Assembly (NCBI GenBank): GCA_003021705.1
Contig: PXRJ01000053.1
Span: forward strand, 1 to 63,925
From: Halobacteriales archaeon QS_3_64_16
Lineage (GTDB): Archaea > Halobacteriota > Halobacteria > Halobacteriales > Halococcaceae
Direction: 5' to 3'
DNA length: 63,925 nucleotides
Position numbers and translations under genes: made by a program. Positions 1 through 8,205 of this stretch are shown here, in pieces; position 1 is the first letter of the stretch, and the number at the start of each line of letters is the position of its first letter. The notes beneath the pieces are model-generated. The model saw only the letters and a list, made by a program, of their open reading frames with translations. It was not told the origin of the DNA and made no database searches.

Positions 1-570
1 AAGCCCGCAGCTTCGAGGACGCCACCGCCGCCGCGTGCGAAAAACGGGTGATAGTTGACGCTGTCGACGTTGATCGCCCCAGTTGCGATGAAGGCGACGA
101 GCGCGAGCAACACGAGACTCACGATGGTCGCCTGGAGGCGGCCGGTCTGCTTGACGCCCAGCAGGTTCACGACCAAGAGGACGACGCCGAGACCGATCGC
201 CACGGGTTTGGTCGGCAGCGGGGCGAAGAGCAACAGATACGCGCCGAGGCCGACGAGCGCGAACGCGCTCTTGAACAGCAAGGTGAACCACGCACCGAGA
301 CCGGCGATCGTGCCGGGGAGCGGGCCCATCGCGCGGTCGATAAAGAGGTAGGTGCCACCCGATTCCGGCATCGCCGTCGCCATCTCGGCTTTCACGAGTG
401 CCGCCGGGAGCACGATCAGTCCGGCGAGGGGGTTACGCGAGGATCACCGCGGGGCCGGCGATCTTCGCGGCCAACCCAGGCAGGACGAAGATGCCGCTGC
501 CGACCATCGCGCCGATGCTGATCGTGATGGTAGCGTACAGGCCGAGATCGCGTTCGAGATCTTTGGGCAC
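1..570 (-). pseudogene. APC-family amino-acid permease, frameshifted, 3' part outside window
   Basis: Integral-membrane amino-acid transporter of the APC superfamily. Reading left from a GTG at 570, the frame gives the classic first helix ([20 protein letters not shown]) and stops at a TAA at 433-435. The downstream frame, shifted by +1, carries on with LAGLIVLPAALVKAEMATAM, the PESGGTY motif and several more hydrophobic helices to the window edge. The two pieces join perfectly if one base near 433-441 is removed, so this is one gene with a single extra base. GTG 570 is chosen because PKDLERDLG is the usual haloarchaeal N-terminus; no ATG lies nearby. It could be a true pseudogene or a base-calling error. 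The family is clear; the substrate is unknown. Confidence 0.75.
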
Positions 571-883
571 TGCTGAGTGTCGCTTGGAGCGCGCGACGCT
601 TGAACCACGGGAATGGCCCAGCCACCGCCGGTCACCCTTCCGTCGGGAACCGCTCGCTCGGCCGGGACCGGTCGAGTGACTCTTCCCCCGTCGTGCCTGC
701 AACCCATCGAGCCTGGAACGTACCTGCTGCTCTATCGGCCTGCGATGGGGTGTAACCGACCATCCCCTCGGTTGCCGGCTCTATAATACTCCCCCTCGGT
801 GGGTTCCGACGGCGACGGGGCGTCACCGAGAGGGGCGCTTCCTCGCCGATCGGTCGTTCGGAAGCGCCGTCGTCTACGGTGGC
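571..883. other. Intergenic region upstream of the permease
   Basis: A 313-base stretch without a convincing gene. It holds a TATA-like element for the minus strand (forward tataat at 783-788) that could serve the permease through a leader of about 190 bases. A 43-codon minus-strand frame from an ATG at 763 follows this element closely, but it has no recognisable features and I do not call it a gene. Confidence 0.4.
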
Positions 884-2536
884 TTAGAGGTCCCGATCGA
901 GGTGAGCAGCGGCCTTGAGCGCGAGCGCGGCGATCGTCAGGGTTGGATTCATCGCGCCACTGGTGGGGAAGACGCTGGAGGACGCGAGCGTGAGATTCGA
1001 GATGTCGTGGGTCCGTAACCGGGTGTCGACGACGCTCTCTCCGGGGTCGGTCCCCATCCGCGTCGTACCCATGTGGTGGTAGGCCGGACCGGTCTCTTCC
1101 GGGCCGACGCTCCAGGAGATCTCGACGCCCAACTCTTCGAGTATCGCGCGCTGGATCTCGTTGGCTCGCTTCAAGGTGCGTTTCGTCCGGCCGTCGATCG
1201 ACCACTGGATATCGGGGACCGGGTTGCCCTGATCGTCGGTCCTATTCCGGTCGAGCGCGATCCGGTTCTCGGCTCGTGGGAGTTGCCCGACGAGTCCACC
1301 CATCGCGATGTGCTCGCCGTACTCCGACTGAAGCGAGGACAGTAGCTCGTCGCCCCACTGTTCGCCGCCGAGCGCGGAGCCGACCGGCGATGGTCCTGCA
1401 TAATTGAGAAATTCGAGTTTGATCGGGCCGAGGTCCTCGGCTCTACTATTCCCTTTCCAGGCTGGGACCTCACCGCCAGCACCGCTCGTCCCCTCCCCGG
1501 GCTCGTCGTAGAACTGGTGGGTCTCGCTGGTCATAAATCCGATATGGTTCTGTCTGGTTTCACGGTCGAGTGTCCCGCCCATCCCCGCGAAGAGGTGATC
1601 CATGAAGTACCGTCCGACCAACCCCGAGGAATTGGCGAGTCCATTCGGATGCTGCTCCGATTCGGAGAGTAACAGTAATCGCGGGGTCTCGATTCCGCCA
1701 CAGGCGACGACGAACTGCCGTGCTCTCTGAGTATGCTCGCCGTCGGGCGTCGCGTAGATCGCCCGCTCGACGCGAGTCCCTGACCGGTCGGTCGCCAGGC
1801 GCTTGACCGGCGCGCGATCGATCACCCGCGCGCCCTCTCGCTCGGCTTTCTCGGCGTGGGTGCTGGCGTCGTACTTCGCGCCGGAGGGACAGACCGGCTG
1901 GCAGGTACCATAGCCGACACAGGCCGAGCGGCCGTCGTAGCGCTCCGAATTACGGGCGTTCGGGACCGAGTGGGTCGTGACCCCGAGTCGCTCACAGGCT
2001 TCCGCGAAGATCGCGTCGCTGTAGGAGGGTGGAAACGCCGGCAGGGGAGTGGGCTCTTCTCGTGGCGGTGCAAAGGGGTTGTCCGCCGCCCCGGCGACCC
2101 CCAGTTCCTGCTCCGCGCGGGCGTAATAGGGCCGGAGATCACCATAGGAGAGGGGCCAATCGGCTCCGATCCCATCACGCGTTCGGCGCTCGAAGTCCGC
2201 TTCGTGCAGGCGCATCACCATCCCCTGCCAGCGCAGCGTCGATCCCCCTACGCCCTTCGCCCGGGCGGCGTTCAGCGGATAATACTGCTCTCCCGAGGCT
2301 GAAAAAGCGTCGCGCTCCCCGCCCATCCCCCAGACCGAATCGTTCGAGTGACTCGGCCGGATCGCCCGCTCCATGCGCTTGGGCCGGGAGTCGAAGTCGA
2401 ACCGTGGGCCGGCCTCCAAGACGACCACGTCGTAGCCCGTCCCGGCGAGAACGCTTGCGATAAGTGCGCCCGCCGGCCCCGAGCCGATCACACAGACCTC
2501 AGCCGTTTGTGAGGGAGCGCGATCGACCCCACTCAT
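884..2536 (-). CDS. GMC-family FAD-dependent oxidoreductase
   Basis: Flavin enzyme of the glucose-methanol-choline family, about 550 residues, probably oxidising a sugar or alcohol. Seen: N-terminal dinucleotide-binding motif (VCVIGSGPAGALIASVLAG), a GMC signature around GGSTLRWQGM, a Cys-rich stretch (CVGYGTCQPVCPSG) typical of the gluconate/fructose dehydrogenase branch, HHMGTTRMG, and the C-terminal catalytic block SSSVFPTSGAMNPTLT. ATG 2536 is preferred over the longer frame because it gives the normal N-terminus and makes an ATGA overlap with the upstream Gdh3-like gene. The pair matches membrane sugar dehydrogenases with a Tat-exported small subunit and a co-exported large subunit. The large subunit has no signal of its own, so it may travel with its partner. 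The substrate cannot be told from sequence. Confidence 0.88.
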   Translation of the reverse strand: MSGVDRAPSQTAEVCVIGSGPAGALIASVLAGTGYDVVVLEAGPRFDFDSRPKRMERAIRPSHSNDSVWGMGGERDAFSASGEQYYPLNAARAKGVGGSTLRWQGMVMRLHEADFERRTRDGIGADWPLSYGDLRPYYARAEQELGVAGAADNPFAPPREEPTPLPAFPPSYSDAIFAEACERLGVTTHSVPNARNSERYDGRSACVGYGTCQPVCPSGAKYDASTHAEKAEREGARVIDRAPVKRLATDRSGTRVERAIYATPDGEHTQRARQFVVACGGIETPRLLLLSESEQHPNGLANSSGLVGRYFMDHLFAGMGGTLDRETRQNHIGFMTSETHQFYDEPGEGTSGAGGEVPAWKGNSRAEDLGPIKLEFLNYAGPSPVGSALGGEQWGDELLSSLQSEYGEHIAMGGLVGQLPRAENRIALDRNRTDDQGNPVPDIQWSIDGRTKRTLKRANEIQRAILEELGVEISWSVGPEETGPAYHHMGTTRMGTDPGESVVDTRLRTHDISNLTLASSSVFPTSGAMNPTLTIAALALKAAAHLDRDL

Positions 2537-3120
2537 GTGGAGGGTCCCTGCTGATAGCTTGCCGTCCCGCCGGGATGTCCGATCGGGTTCTCGATGCCGA
2601 CGAGCCTCCCCCCGGTCGGCGAGGTGTATAGTGCATAGTGGAGTTCGTTCACGACGTGGAAACGGAGGCGTTGAGCGATCGTTCCCGACGGGTCCGGCTC
2701 GGCGATGTCGACACCGATCTCGCGAAGCAGCGTGGCTACGGTTCCCGGATCGAGATCTACCACCGAAGTGTCGTGCCAACTCGCCGCCAACTCGTCGAGT
2801 TCGCTGGCGGTCTCCCGCGTCGCCGTCCGGCGAGATTCGGTTTTCTCGCCGTCGGTCCCGAGCTGCTCGGCGACGTACGTCCGGACGAATTCCTCGATTC
2901 CAGTCAGGGTACTCGGGTAGATCGCGCGTGCGACCGCGACGAACGTCGCGAGGAGTTCCCTGTCGACTCCCTTCTTTCTCCCCGCGCCCGCTGCCGACGC
3001 GGACCCCGACGCCTCCTCCTCTGGCTCCGATCGCGTAATCGAGAGCGCCACACCGCCACCACCCACCCCGACCCCTGTACCCACTGCCGCCACTAGCGCG
3101 TCTCGCCGCGTCAGTTCCAT
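2533..3120 (-). CDS. Gluconate 2-dehydrogenase subunit 3 family protein (Tat signal)
   Basis: Small subunit of a GMC-type membrane dehydrogenase, 195 residues. Seen: a twin-arginine start (MELTRRDALVAAVGTG) followed by a glycine-rich hydrophobic stretch, then a helical domain with FVAVARAIYPSTLTGIEEFV, typical of the Gdh subunit 3 family, and a C-terminal HVVNELHYALYTSPTGG. It is the first gene of a two-gene operon and overlaps the GMC gene by ATGA. A TATA element (forward cttata at 3145-3150) lies 27 bases before the ATG, which suggests a leaderless transcript. A DtxR-like palindrome sits between TATA and start. Family knowledge says this subunit carries the large subunit through the Tat pathway. 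I infer a periplasm-side dehydrogenase complex. Confidence 0.82.
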   Translation of the reverse strand: MELTRRDALVAAVGTGVGVGGGGVALSITRSEPEEEASGSASAAGAGRKKGVDRELLATFVAVARAIYPSTLTGIEEFVRTYVAEQLGTDGEKTESRRTATRETASELDELAASWHDTSVVDLDPGTVATLLREIGVDIAEPDPSGTIAQRLRFHVVNELHYALYTSPTGGRLVGIENPIGHPGGTASYQQGPST

Positions 3121-3129
3121 CGGGCGGGT

Positions 3130-3143
3130 TTCGGCTATCCTAA
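3130..3143 (-). promoter_or_regulatory. DtxR-like operator box in the gdh3/GMC promoter
   Basis: On the minus strand this reads TTAGGATAGCCGAA, an interrupted palindrome (TTAGG-N4-CCGAA, one mismatch from TTAGG-N4-CCTAA). It sits between the TATA element (about 3145-3150) and the ATG at 3120, a repressor-like position. Two sites with the same half-sites flank the promoter of the ABC uptake operon at 62825-62873. The link to iron regulators is inferred from resemblance only. Confidence 0.5.
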
Positions 3144-3144
3144 A

Positions 3145-3150
3145 CTTATA
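3145..3150 (-). promoter_or_regulatory. TATA element of the gdh3/GMC operon
   Basis: The minus strand reads AAGTATAAGTTTA here, 27 bases upstream of the ATG at 3120. This is the spacing of a leaderless haloarchaeal promoter. Confidence 0.6.
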
Positions 3151-3232
3151 CTTTGCCGATTCTTTCGCCCGACAGCGGGCGGATCAGGATGTTTACTCGA
3201 ACGGGGGCTCTTCCCTTCTTTCGGCGGGTCGA

Positions 3233-3904
3233 TCAGAGTTCGATGCGTCTCCGGAAGAGTTCCCGCCGCGTCGCGGAGGTAACGACCTGTTCGATCGTGA
3301 TTGCGCCGTTTCGTCTCACCCGGAGGGCCTCAAGAGGGCCCAGCTCGACGCGCTCGTTCGCCCGGTAGGTCGATCCTGGGGGTAGGTCGCCGACCGCGTC
3401 CCGGCGCTCCCGGAGAACGCTATCGCCGCTTCCCAGTGTCGTTCGCACGGCGATGTCCCGGGCCGTCTCGCTGCCGGCGTTCGTGAGCGTCGCGCGTAAC
3501 TTCCGACAGGTTCGTCCACACTTTTGCGGGGGCGCGGTCCTCAGCTCGAACTCGATCGCCCGCCCAGTCCCCGAGTTCTCGGCCACTACCTGTGCCCGGT
3601 CGGCCTGCCAGTCCTCGCCGTTCTCGAGCGCCTCGGCCCCCTCGCTGCCGTCGCGCCCACCGTCGCCTCCGTTTTCGCTCTCCACCCTACCGTTCGATCC
3701 CGTGTTCTCCTCGCTCGGGTCCCTTACCTGTTCGCTGTCCTGTGTCCCCGGTCCCTCCGTCGTGCTCGTCGCCGTCGATGCGGGTTCCCAGTCGGTCCCG
3801 CCGGCTGGCGTCTCGTCACTAGCGGCCCGGTCCTCCGACTCGCTCCCGAGACAGCCGGCCAGTCCGGCGAGCGCCGCGCACGCGAGGAACTGTCGTCTGC
3901 GCAT
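3233..3904 (-). CDS. Tat-exported lipoprotein of unknown function
   Basis: Secreted lipoprotein, 223 residues. Seen: MRRRQFLACAALAGLAGC, a twin-arginine signal ending in a lipobox with Cys18. Then about 90 residues of Ser/Thr/Glu/Gly-rich linker, then a C-terminal domain (about residues 115-223) with FELRTAPPQKCGRTCRKLRA and LTNAGSETARDIAVRTTLG, which resembles the beta-sandwich found in CARDB-like adhesion or cell-surface domains. The CxxxC pair in the first strand could form a disulfide. No operon partner: the neighbours run from other promoters. The Tat-lipoprotein assignment is firm; the domain comparison is by eye only. Confidence 0.75.
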   Translation of the reverse strand: MRRRQFLACAALAGLAGCLGSESEDRAASDETPAGGTDWEPASTATSTTEGPGTQDSEQVRDPSEENTGSNGRVESENGGDGGRDGSEGAEALENGEDWQADRAQVVAENSGTGRAIEFELRTAPPQKCGRTCRKLRATLTNAGSETARDIAVRTTLGSGDSVLRERRDAVGDLPPGSTYRANERVELGPLEALRVRRNGAITIEQVVTSATRRELFRRRIEL

Positions 3905-4007
3905 GGGTTGCTCATTCGGGGCTCAACGATAGAAAACGTGTGGGTACAACGTTGACCGTCGGCGTATCGAGGGCCTGGTTCTCTGGACCTGCGTTCGAAA
4001 GGTATAC

Positions 4008-4017
4008 GCTTATAATC
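4008..4017 (+). promoter_or_regulatory. TATA element of the 119-residue membrane-anchored gene
   Basis: GCTTATAATC, centred about 28 bases before the ATG at 4041. It is a typical leaderless haloarchaeal promoter and supports that start. Confidence 0.6.
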
Positions 4018-4040
4018 GGTCGTGTGAAGTTCTGCTCGCT

Positions 4041-4400
4041 ATGGTCGGACTCGGAGCCGGACTGAAACTCGCACAGAAAGGGTACAAACGCTACGGGCTC
4101 AAGGGCGCACTCGCGGCCGGTGGGATCGCACTTCTCGGTTACGTGATCGTCAAACGCGCGCTCGACGCCGCGACCGGCCCACAGGACGACCCGGAGGACG
4201 TCGAGCAGGCTATCGACGAGGACGAAGTCGAATCCGAGGTCGAGGACAGAGGTGTCGAGGCCGTCGCCGAGAAAGAGACCTTGGAGTCGGCGGTCGACGA
4301 CGACCAGCTCGATTCCTCGGTCGACTTCGACGAAGTGAAATCGAAAGCCAAGGACCTGCTCGGAAACGTCGGCCAGAACCCCGACTCCTCGAACGACTGA
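4041..4400 (+). CDS. Conserved-looking acidic protein with one membrane segment
   Basis: Protein of 119 residues, not recognised. Residues 1-20 are basic and glycine-rich (GLKLAQKGYKRYGLKG). Residues 22-38 form one hydrophobic helix (ALAAGGIALLGYVIVKR). The rest is a very acidic, charged tail with Glu/Asp-rich helices (DDPEDVEQAIDEDEVESE). The layout suggests a single-pass anchor with an acidic cytoplasmic tail. It stands alone with its own TATA box and no operon partner. The reading frame is credible because of codon bias, the promoter and the sharp domain pattern. I can offer no function. Confidence 0.75.
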   Translation: MVGLGAGLKLAQKGYKRYGLKGALAAGGIALLGYVIVKRALDAATGPQDDPEDVEQAIDEDEVESEVEDRGVEAVAEKETLESAVDDDQLDSSVDFDEVKSKAKDLLGNVGQNPDSSND

Positions 4401-4498
4401 TCGCGGAACTGACCGCCGACAGCTCGCGGTTTTTAGTTCTTTCGGGACACCGTGACCGCCAACGAGAGCGCGGGACCCTCCGTCGATGAGCGCTCGGA

Positions 4499-5284
4499 TC
4501 AGGGCACCCGCACGGAGTGGCGCAGCGTCCCGACCCCCTCGATCGCGATCCCGATTTCGTCGCCGTCGACGAGCGGCCCGACGCCTTCGGGCGTACCGGT
4601 AAGGATCACGTCGCCAGCCTCGAGGGTTAGATGGGTCGTGATCTCCGCGATTAACTCCGGGATCGAAAAAATGAGATCCGACTGCGAGCCGTCCTGGCGC
4701 AACTCCCCGTTCACCCACAGGCGGATCGCCGCGTCGGCCGGGACCTCCTCGGGAGGAGCGAGGACGGGTCCGAGCGGCGCGGCATTGTCGAAGGCCTTCC
4801 CGCGAACCCAGTTCTGCTCGACGCGTTGATCGTCGCGATTCGACAGGTCGTTCCCGCAGGTAAAGCCCGCCACGACCGTCATCGCGTCGTCCTCACTCAC
4901 GTTTCGACACTGCTCGCCGATCACGACCCCGAGTTCGGCCTCGTGCTCGATGCGCTCCTTACCTGCTGGGAGTTCGATGGTCGACTCGTGGCTCGCGACC
5001 GCGTTCGGTCCCTTGAGAAAGAGGAGCGGCCGATCGGGGATCTCCGAATCGCGCTCGGCGGCGTGATCGGCGTAGTTACGCCCGATACAGACGATCTTAC
5101 CCGGCTCGCAAGGCGGGAGAACGTCTATCTCCCCGGTCGAGTAGATTCGGTCGCCAAAGCGCACCCGACCGCCGGCGTCGCCGATGTCGCTGCCATCGCT
5201 TCGCTCGCGTTCGCCCTCGCTATCGTCGAGCCACTCGCCGGTTCTGATCGTTCCCGCCGGATCGCGGAACCTGACTTCTCGCAT
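4499..5284 (-). CDS. Fumarylacetoacetate hydrolase (FAA) family protein
   Basis: Enzyme of 261 residues in the FAH superfamily, which includes 2-hydroxyhepta-2,4-diene-1,7-dioate isomerases, fumarylpyruvate hydrolases and oxaloacetate decarboxylases. Seen: KIVCIGRNYADHAAE at the start of the core domain, the metal-binding EHEAELGVVIG, then FTCGNDLSNRDDQ, the lysine-bearing WVRGKAFDNAAPLGP and the glycine-rich end DVILTGTPEGVGPL. The first 70 residues are the usual short N-terminal domain. All metal ligands (two Glu, one Asp) appear to be in place. It is monocistronic; convergent with the upstream small acidic gene. The fold is certain, the reaction is not. Confidence 0.88.
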   Translation of the reverse strand: MREVRFRDPAGTIRTGEWLDDSEGERERSDGSDIGDAGGRVRFGDRIYSTGEIDVLPPCEPGKIVCIGRNYADHAAERDSEIPDRPLLFLKGPNAVASHESTIELPAGKERIEHEAELGVVIGEQCRNVSEDDAMTVVAGFTCGNDLSNRDDQRVEQNWVRGKAFDNAAPLGPVLAPPEEVPADAAIRLWVNGELRQDGSQSDLIFSIPELIAEITTHLTLEAGDVILTGTPEGVGPLVDGDEIGIAIEGVGTLRHSVRVP

Positions 5285-5432
5285 GACCGTTCGTCGGCCG
5301 AAGGGCGAATAAACGTTCCCCGGTGGTTCGCCCGCGAGATTCGGTTCCGACTACGGCCTGGGCTCCGACCTGGCGGCGACGTCCGGTACCTTTCCCGAAC
5401 GTTAAGACACTCACGCGAGTACAGGGGGTGTA

Positions 5433-6140
5433 ATGGAACTCACCTGGTACGGTCATTCGACCTGGGGCGTCGAGATCGGCGATACGAGCCTGTTGATCGA
5501 TCCCTTTTTCGACAACCCACAGACCTCACTCGAACCGAGCGACGTCGAAGAGCCCGACTTCCTCTTGCTCACCCACGGCCATCCTGACCATATCTCGCAT
5601 GCGAGCGAGTTCAGTAGTGCAACGGTGATCGCCACGCCCGAGATCGCCACGTACGCCGACGAGGAATTCGGTGCGGCCGAAACCGTCGGCATGAACATCG
5701 GCGGGACTACCCAGTGTGGCGAGGCCTACGTGACGATGCACCGGGCGGATCACACCAGCGGACTCGGCATGGGCTACGACCAGGAGGTCGGCATGCCCGC
5801 CGGATTCCTCGTCAGTACGGAGCAGCCGAGCCGCGATGGGTCGGGGACCTCCTTCTATCACGCCGGCGATACCGGGCTCATGAGCGAGATGAAAGACGTG
5901 ATCGGTCCCCATCTCCAGCCGACGGCCGCAGCGCTACCGATCGGCGATCACTTCACGATGGGCCCCTGGCAGGCCGCCATCGCCGCGGAGTGGGTCGACG
6001 CCGAACACGTCTTCCCGATGCACTACGACACGCTCCCACCGATCGAGCAGGACCCAGAGGACTTCACTGAGGAAGTACACAACACCGGCAGCGACGCCGA
6101 GGTCCACGTTCTCGAGGGCGACGAATCCGTCGAGCTGTAG
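5433..6140 (+). CDS. Metal-dependent hydrolase, MBL fold (UPF0173 type)
   Basis: Cytosolic metallo-beta-lactamase-fold hydrolase, 235 residues. Seen: [20 protein letters not shown] at the N-terminus, typical of the UPF0173/UlaG-like branch; [11 protein letters not shown], the HxHxDH zinc motif; [17 protein letters not shown]; and the final [10 protein letters not shown], so the two-metal site looks complete. The ATG at 5433 follows a ttaag element by about 29 bases, which fits a leaderless start. The family acts on lactone or phosphodiester substrates in some bacteria, but no substrate can be given here. It is not in an operon. Confidence 0.87.
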   Translation: MELTWYGHSTWGVEIGDTSLLIDPFFDNPQTSLEPSDVEEPDFLLLTHGHPDHISHASEFSSATVIATPEIATYADEEFGAAETVGMNIGGTTQCGEAYVTMHRADHTSGLGMGYDQEVGMPAGFLVSTEQPSRDGSGTSFYHAGDTGLMSEMKDVIGPHLQPTAAALPIGDHFTMGPWQAAIAAEWVDAEHVFPMHYDTLPPIEQDPEDFTEEVHNTGSDAEVHVLEGDESVEL

Positions 6141-6285
6141 TCGGCTCCTCGCCGTTTTCGATTCGAGTCTTTTTCGTTCGACGCTTTTTCGCTGCCGGTT
6201 CGATCGGCGAGCGGATCGATGGTCGATGGCTGTGGGTCCCTCGTTTGCTGTAGGCTTATGTCGGTCGCCGACCGCGACCTGTGAT

Positions 6286-7347
6286 ATGAGTGACGGCGAG
6301 CGAACGAAGATCGCACTCGCCTGCCAGGGCGGCGGCACTCACACGGCCTACACTGCCGGCGTGCTCGCCGAACTCGCGCCCGCGATCGCCCCGCTGGGTG
6401 AGGAGAGTGGCAGGAAAGACGGGATGGAGAGCGAGCGGGACGTGAACGGGAACGAGCGTGAACCCGGCGACACGAGCGACGCCGAGCGCCGGTTCGAACT
6501 CACTGATGTAAGCGGCGCTTCGGGAGGAGCGTCGTGTGCGTTACTACTCTGGTACGGCCTGCTGACCGACGGCCCTGAGCGGGCCCAGTCCCTCCTCGAA
6601 CGGTTCTGGGAGCGGACGGCCGCGCGCTCGCCGATAGACGCCCTCACCAACGATACCGTCCTCGGCGCTACCGCACTGGAAGAGAGCGGCGCTGCGCTGC
6701 CCTCCGTCAGCCCTTACGTCTCGCCCGCCGCTGTTCACGCCCGCGAGCGCCTGGGCGATCTCCTCACCGATCTAGTCGATTTCGAGGAGATCCCTGCTCT
6801 CGTCGCCCCTTCGCGCCCGACGCTCCACGTCGGAGCCGTCGACATCTTGGAGGGAAGTTTTCAAACGTTTCGCGACGAGAAGGTCACTCCCGAGGCGATC
6901 CTCGCGTCCTCGGCGCTCCCGACACTCTTTCAGGCCGTCGAGATCGGTTCGAGTGCCTACTGGGACGGCCTGTTCGCCGAGAACCCCCCACTTCTCGATC
7001 TGCTCGCCGGCCCCACGGAGCGCACGCCCAAGGAGATCTGGGTGGTGCGGATCAACCCGACGAGCCGCCCCGAGGTTCCCCGGTCGTTGCGGGAGATCGC
7101 CGATCGCCGGAACGAACTCTCGGGGAACCTCTCGCTCGAAAAGGACCTGGCGTTCGTCGAACAGGTAAACGAGTGGCTCGCCGCCGGCTACCTCCCCGAA
7201 GCGGAGTACAAACACGTCGAGGTGCGCTTCATCGATTTCGATCGGGACCTCTCGCTGGCCTCGAAGCTCGATCGCGATCCCGAGTTCATCGAGGGATTGA
7301 TCGAACAGGGACACAGTGACGCCAGGGCCTTTCTCGCCGACCGGTGA
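6286..7347 (+). CDS. Patatin-like phospholipase / acylhydrolase
   Basis: Serine acylhydrolase with a Ser-Asp dyad, 353 residues. Seen: the oxyanion-hole motif CQGGGTHTAYTAGVL near residues 14-28, the nucleophile elbow GASGG with Ser79, and YWDGLFAENPP holding the catalytic Asp. Length and order of motifs fit the bacterial and archaeal patatin family. A Glu/Arg/Gly-rich insert (about residues 40-68) sits between the oxyanion loop and the elbow. ATG 6286 is chosen over the in-frame ATG at 6226, because it puts the first beta-strand directly after the start as in relatives. The protein has no signal peptide and is probably cytosolic, acting on membrane lipids or esters. The substrate is unknown. 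Confidence 0.87.
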   Translation: MSDGERTKIALACQGGGTHTAYTAGVLAELAPAIAPLGEESGRKDGMESERDVNGNEREPGDTSDAERRFELTDVSGASGGASCALLLWYGLLTDGPERAQSLLERFWERTAARSPIDALTNDTVLGATALEESGAALPSVSPYVSPAAVHARERLGDLLTDLVDFEEIPALVAPSRPTLHVGAVDILEGSFQTFRDEKVTPEAILASSALPTLFQAVEIGSSAYWDGLFAENPPLLDLLAGPTERTPKEIWVVRINPTSRPEVPRSLREIADRRNELSGNLSLEKDLAFVEQVNEWLAAGYLPEAEYKHVEVRFIDFDRDLSLASKLDRDPEFIEGLIEQGHSDARAFLADR

Positions 7348-7451
7348 ACAATGGGAGCGAGCCGAGGGGCGGACTCCGATGGCTGGTTTCGTCGAACCGG
7401 GAGGATTCCATCGAGGACAACCCTGATAGCACTCCCCGCCCAGATCAGGGT

Positions 7452-7916
7452 ATGGCAGAGCGCGAGTGGACCGACCGCATCGTCGGCGATCGCATGGCCG
7501 TCGATCGCGAGTTCACGGATCGCATCGAGGCCTCGCAGTTCTCCCGCCAGGAGTGGGGGCTGGTTATGACCGCGACCGAGTTCGAGATCGAGAATCCGGA
7601 AGACGACGAGCGGGCGCAGTTGGTCGCGAACACCGAGAAACTGCCCGCTGTGATCCCCGAACTCGATCGCATCAGCTCACAGGCCGGCGCGATGGGGGCC
7701 GGCGGCGAGGGTGCTGGCGGTGCCGGCGGTGGGGGCGGTGGCGGGGTATTGGGCTCGCTCAGGAACGCACTCGGCCTCGGGTCTGGTGGCGGTGGCGCGG
7801 ACGACGAGACGATCGAGGCGGCCGACCGGCTCGCCCAGGAGTACGCAAGCGAACTCCAGCGCCGCCTCAAGGACCGCGGGAAGTGGGCCGAGATCAGAGC
7901 GATCGCGAGCGAGTAG
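7452..7916 (+). CDS. DUF5799-like haloarchaeal protein
   Basis: Small protein of 154 residues that I recognise as like the haloarchaeal DUF5799 family: REWTDRIVGDRMAVDREFTD, FSRQEWGLVMTATEFEIEN, then NTEKLPAVIPELDRIS. A glycine-rich linker (about residues 85-120, with runs of four to six Gly) separates this from a C-terminal amphipathic helix. The ATG at 7452 is preferred over a GTG at 7344 that overlaps the patatin stop, because the family begins with WTDRIVG. It lies 104 bases after the patatin gene and may or may not share its transcript. Function unknown. Confidence 0.75.
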   Translation: MAEREWTDRIVGDRMAVDREFTDRIEASQFSRQEWGLVMTATEFEIENPEDDERAQLVANTEKLPAVIPELDRISSQAGAMGAGGEGAGGAGGGGGGGVLGSLRNALGLGSGGGGADDETIEAADRLAQEYASELQRRLKDRGKWAEIRAIASE

Positions 7917-7973
7917 CCGGCCGTCGCGATCGGGTGCAGAAGGGGACGCGCCGATCGAACGATCGCCTTCGTC

Positions 7974-8114
7974 TCAGCCGCTGTGGAACAGCGTGCGTTC
8001 CTGGGTCTCGTAGATGCTGATGAGTTCGGTGACGATCTCGTCGTAGAACTCCTCTTCGACGCGGGGCCGGTCCAGCCGATCGATCGTCTCCTCGTCGAGG
8101 TCGATGGTCGTCAT
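7974..8114 (-). CDS. 46-residue DUF7557-like / VapB-like small protein
   Basis: Short gene of 46 residues. It starts MTTIDLDEETIDRLDRPR, goes on with VEEEFYDEIVTELISIYET and ends TLFHSG. This is the pattern of small haloarchaeal proteins with a ribbon-helix-helix-like N-terminus, of the kind named DUF7557 and sometimes annotated as antitoxins. No toxin gene lies next to it: the neighbours are the DUF5799-like gene and leuB. The codon bias is normal for the genome. The family name is from memory; the reading frame is well supported by its amino-acid pattern. Confidence 0.65.
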   Translation of the reverse strand: MTTIDLDEETIDRLDRPRVEEEFYDEIVTELISIYETQERTLFHSG

Positions 8115-8205
8115 AGCAGCTACGGGTTCGTCGTCTCTGCCCTTAACGTTCGTCGTTGTTAGCGCGTGGTATGCCGATACTGCTAGCTACCGTTCGTCGA
8201 TTCAC

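Noticed and set aside
3912-4718. 268-codon minus-strand frame across the small acidic gene
   Set aside because: It conflicts with the TATA-driven gene at 4041 and ends inside the FAA-family gene; no recognisable pattern.
7974-8114. VapB antitoxin of a VapBC pair
   Set aside because: No PIN-domain VapC lies within reach; only the N-terminal pattern is VapB-like.
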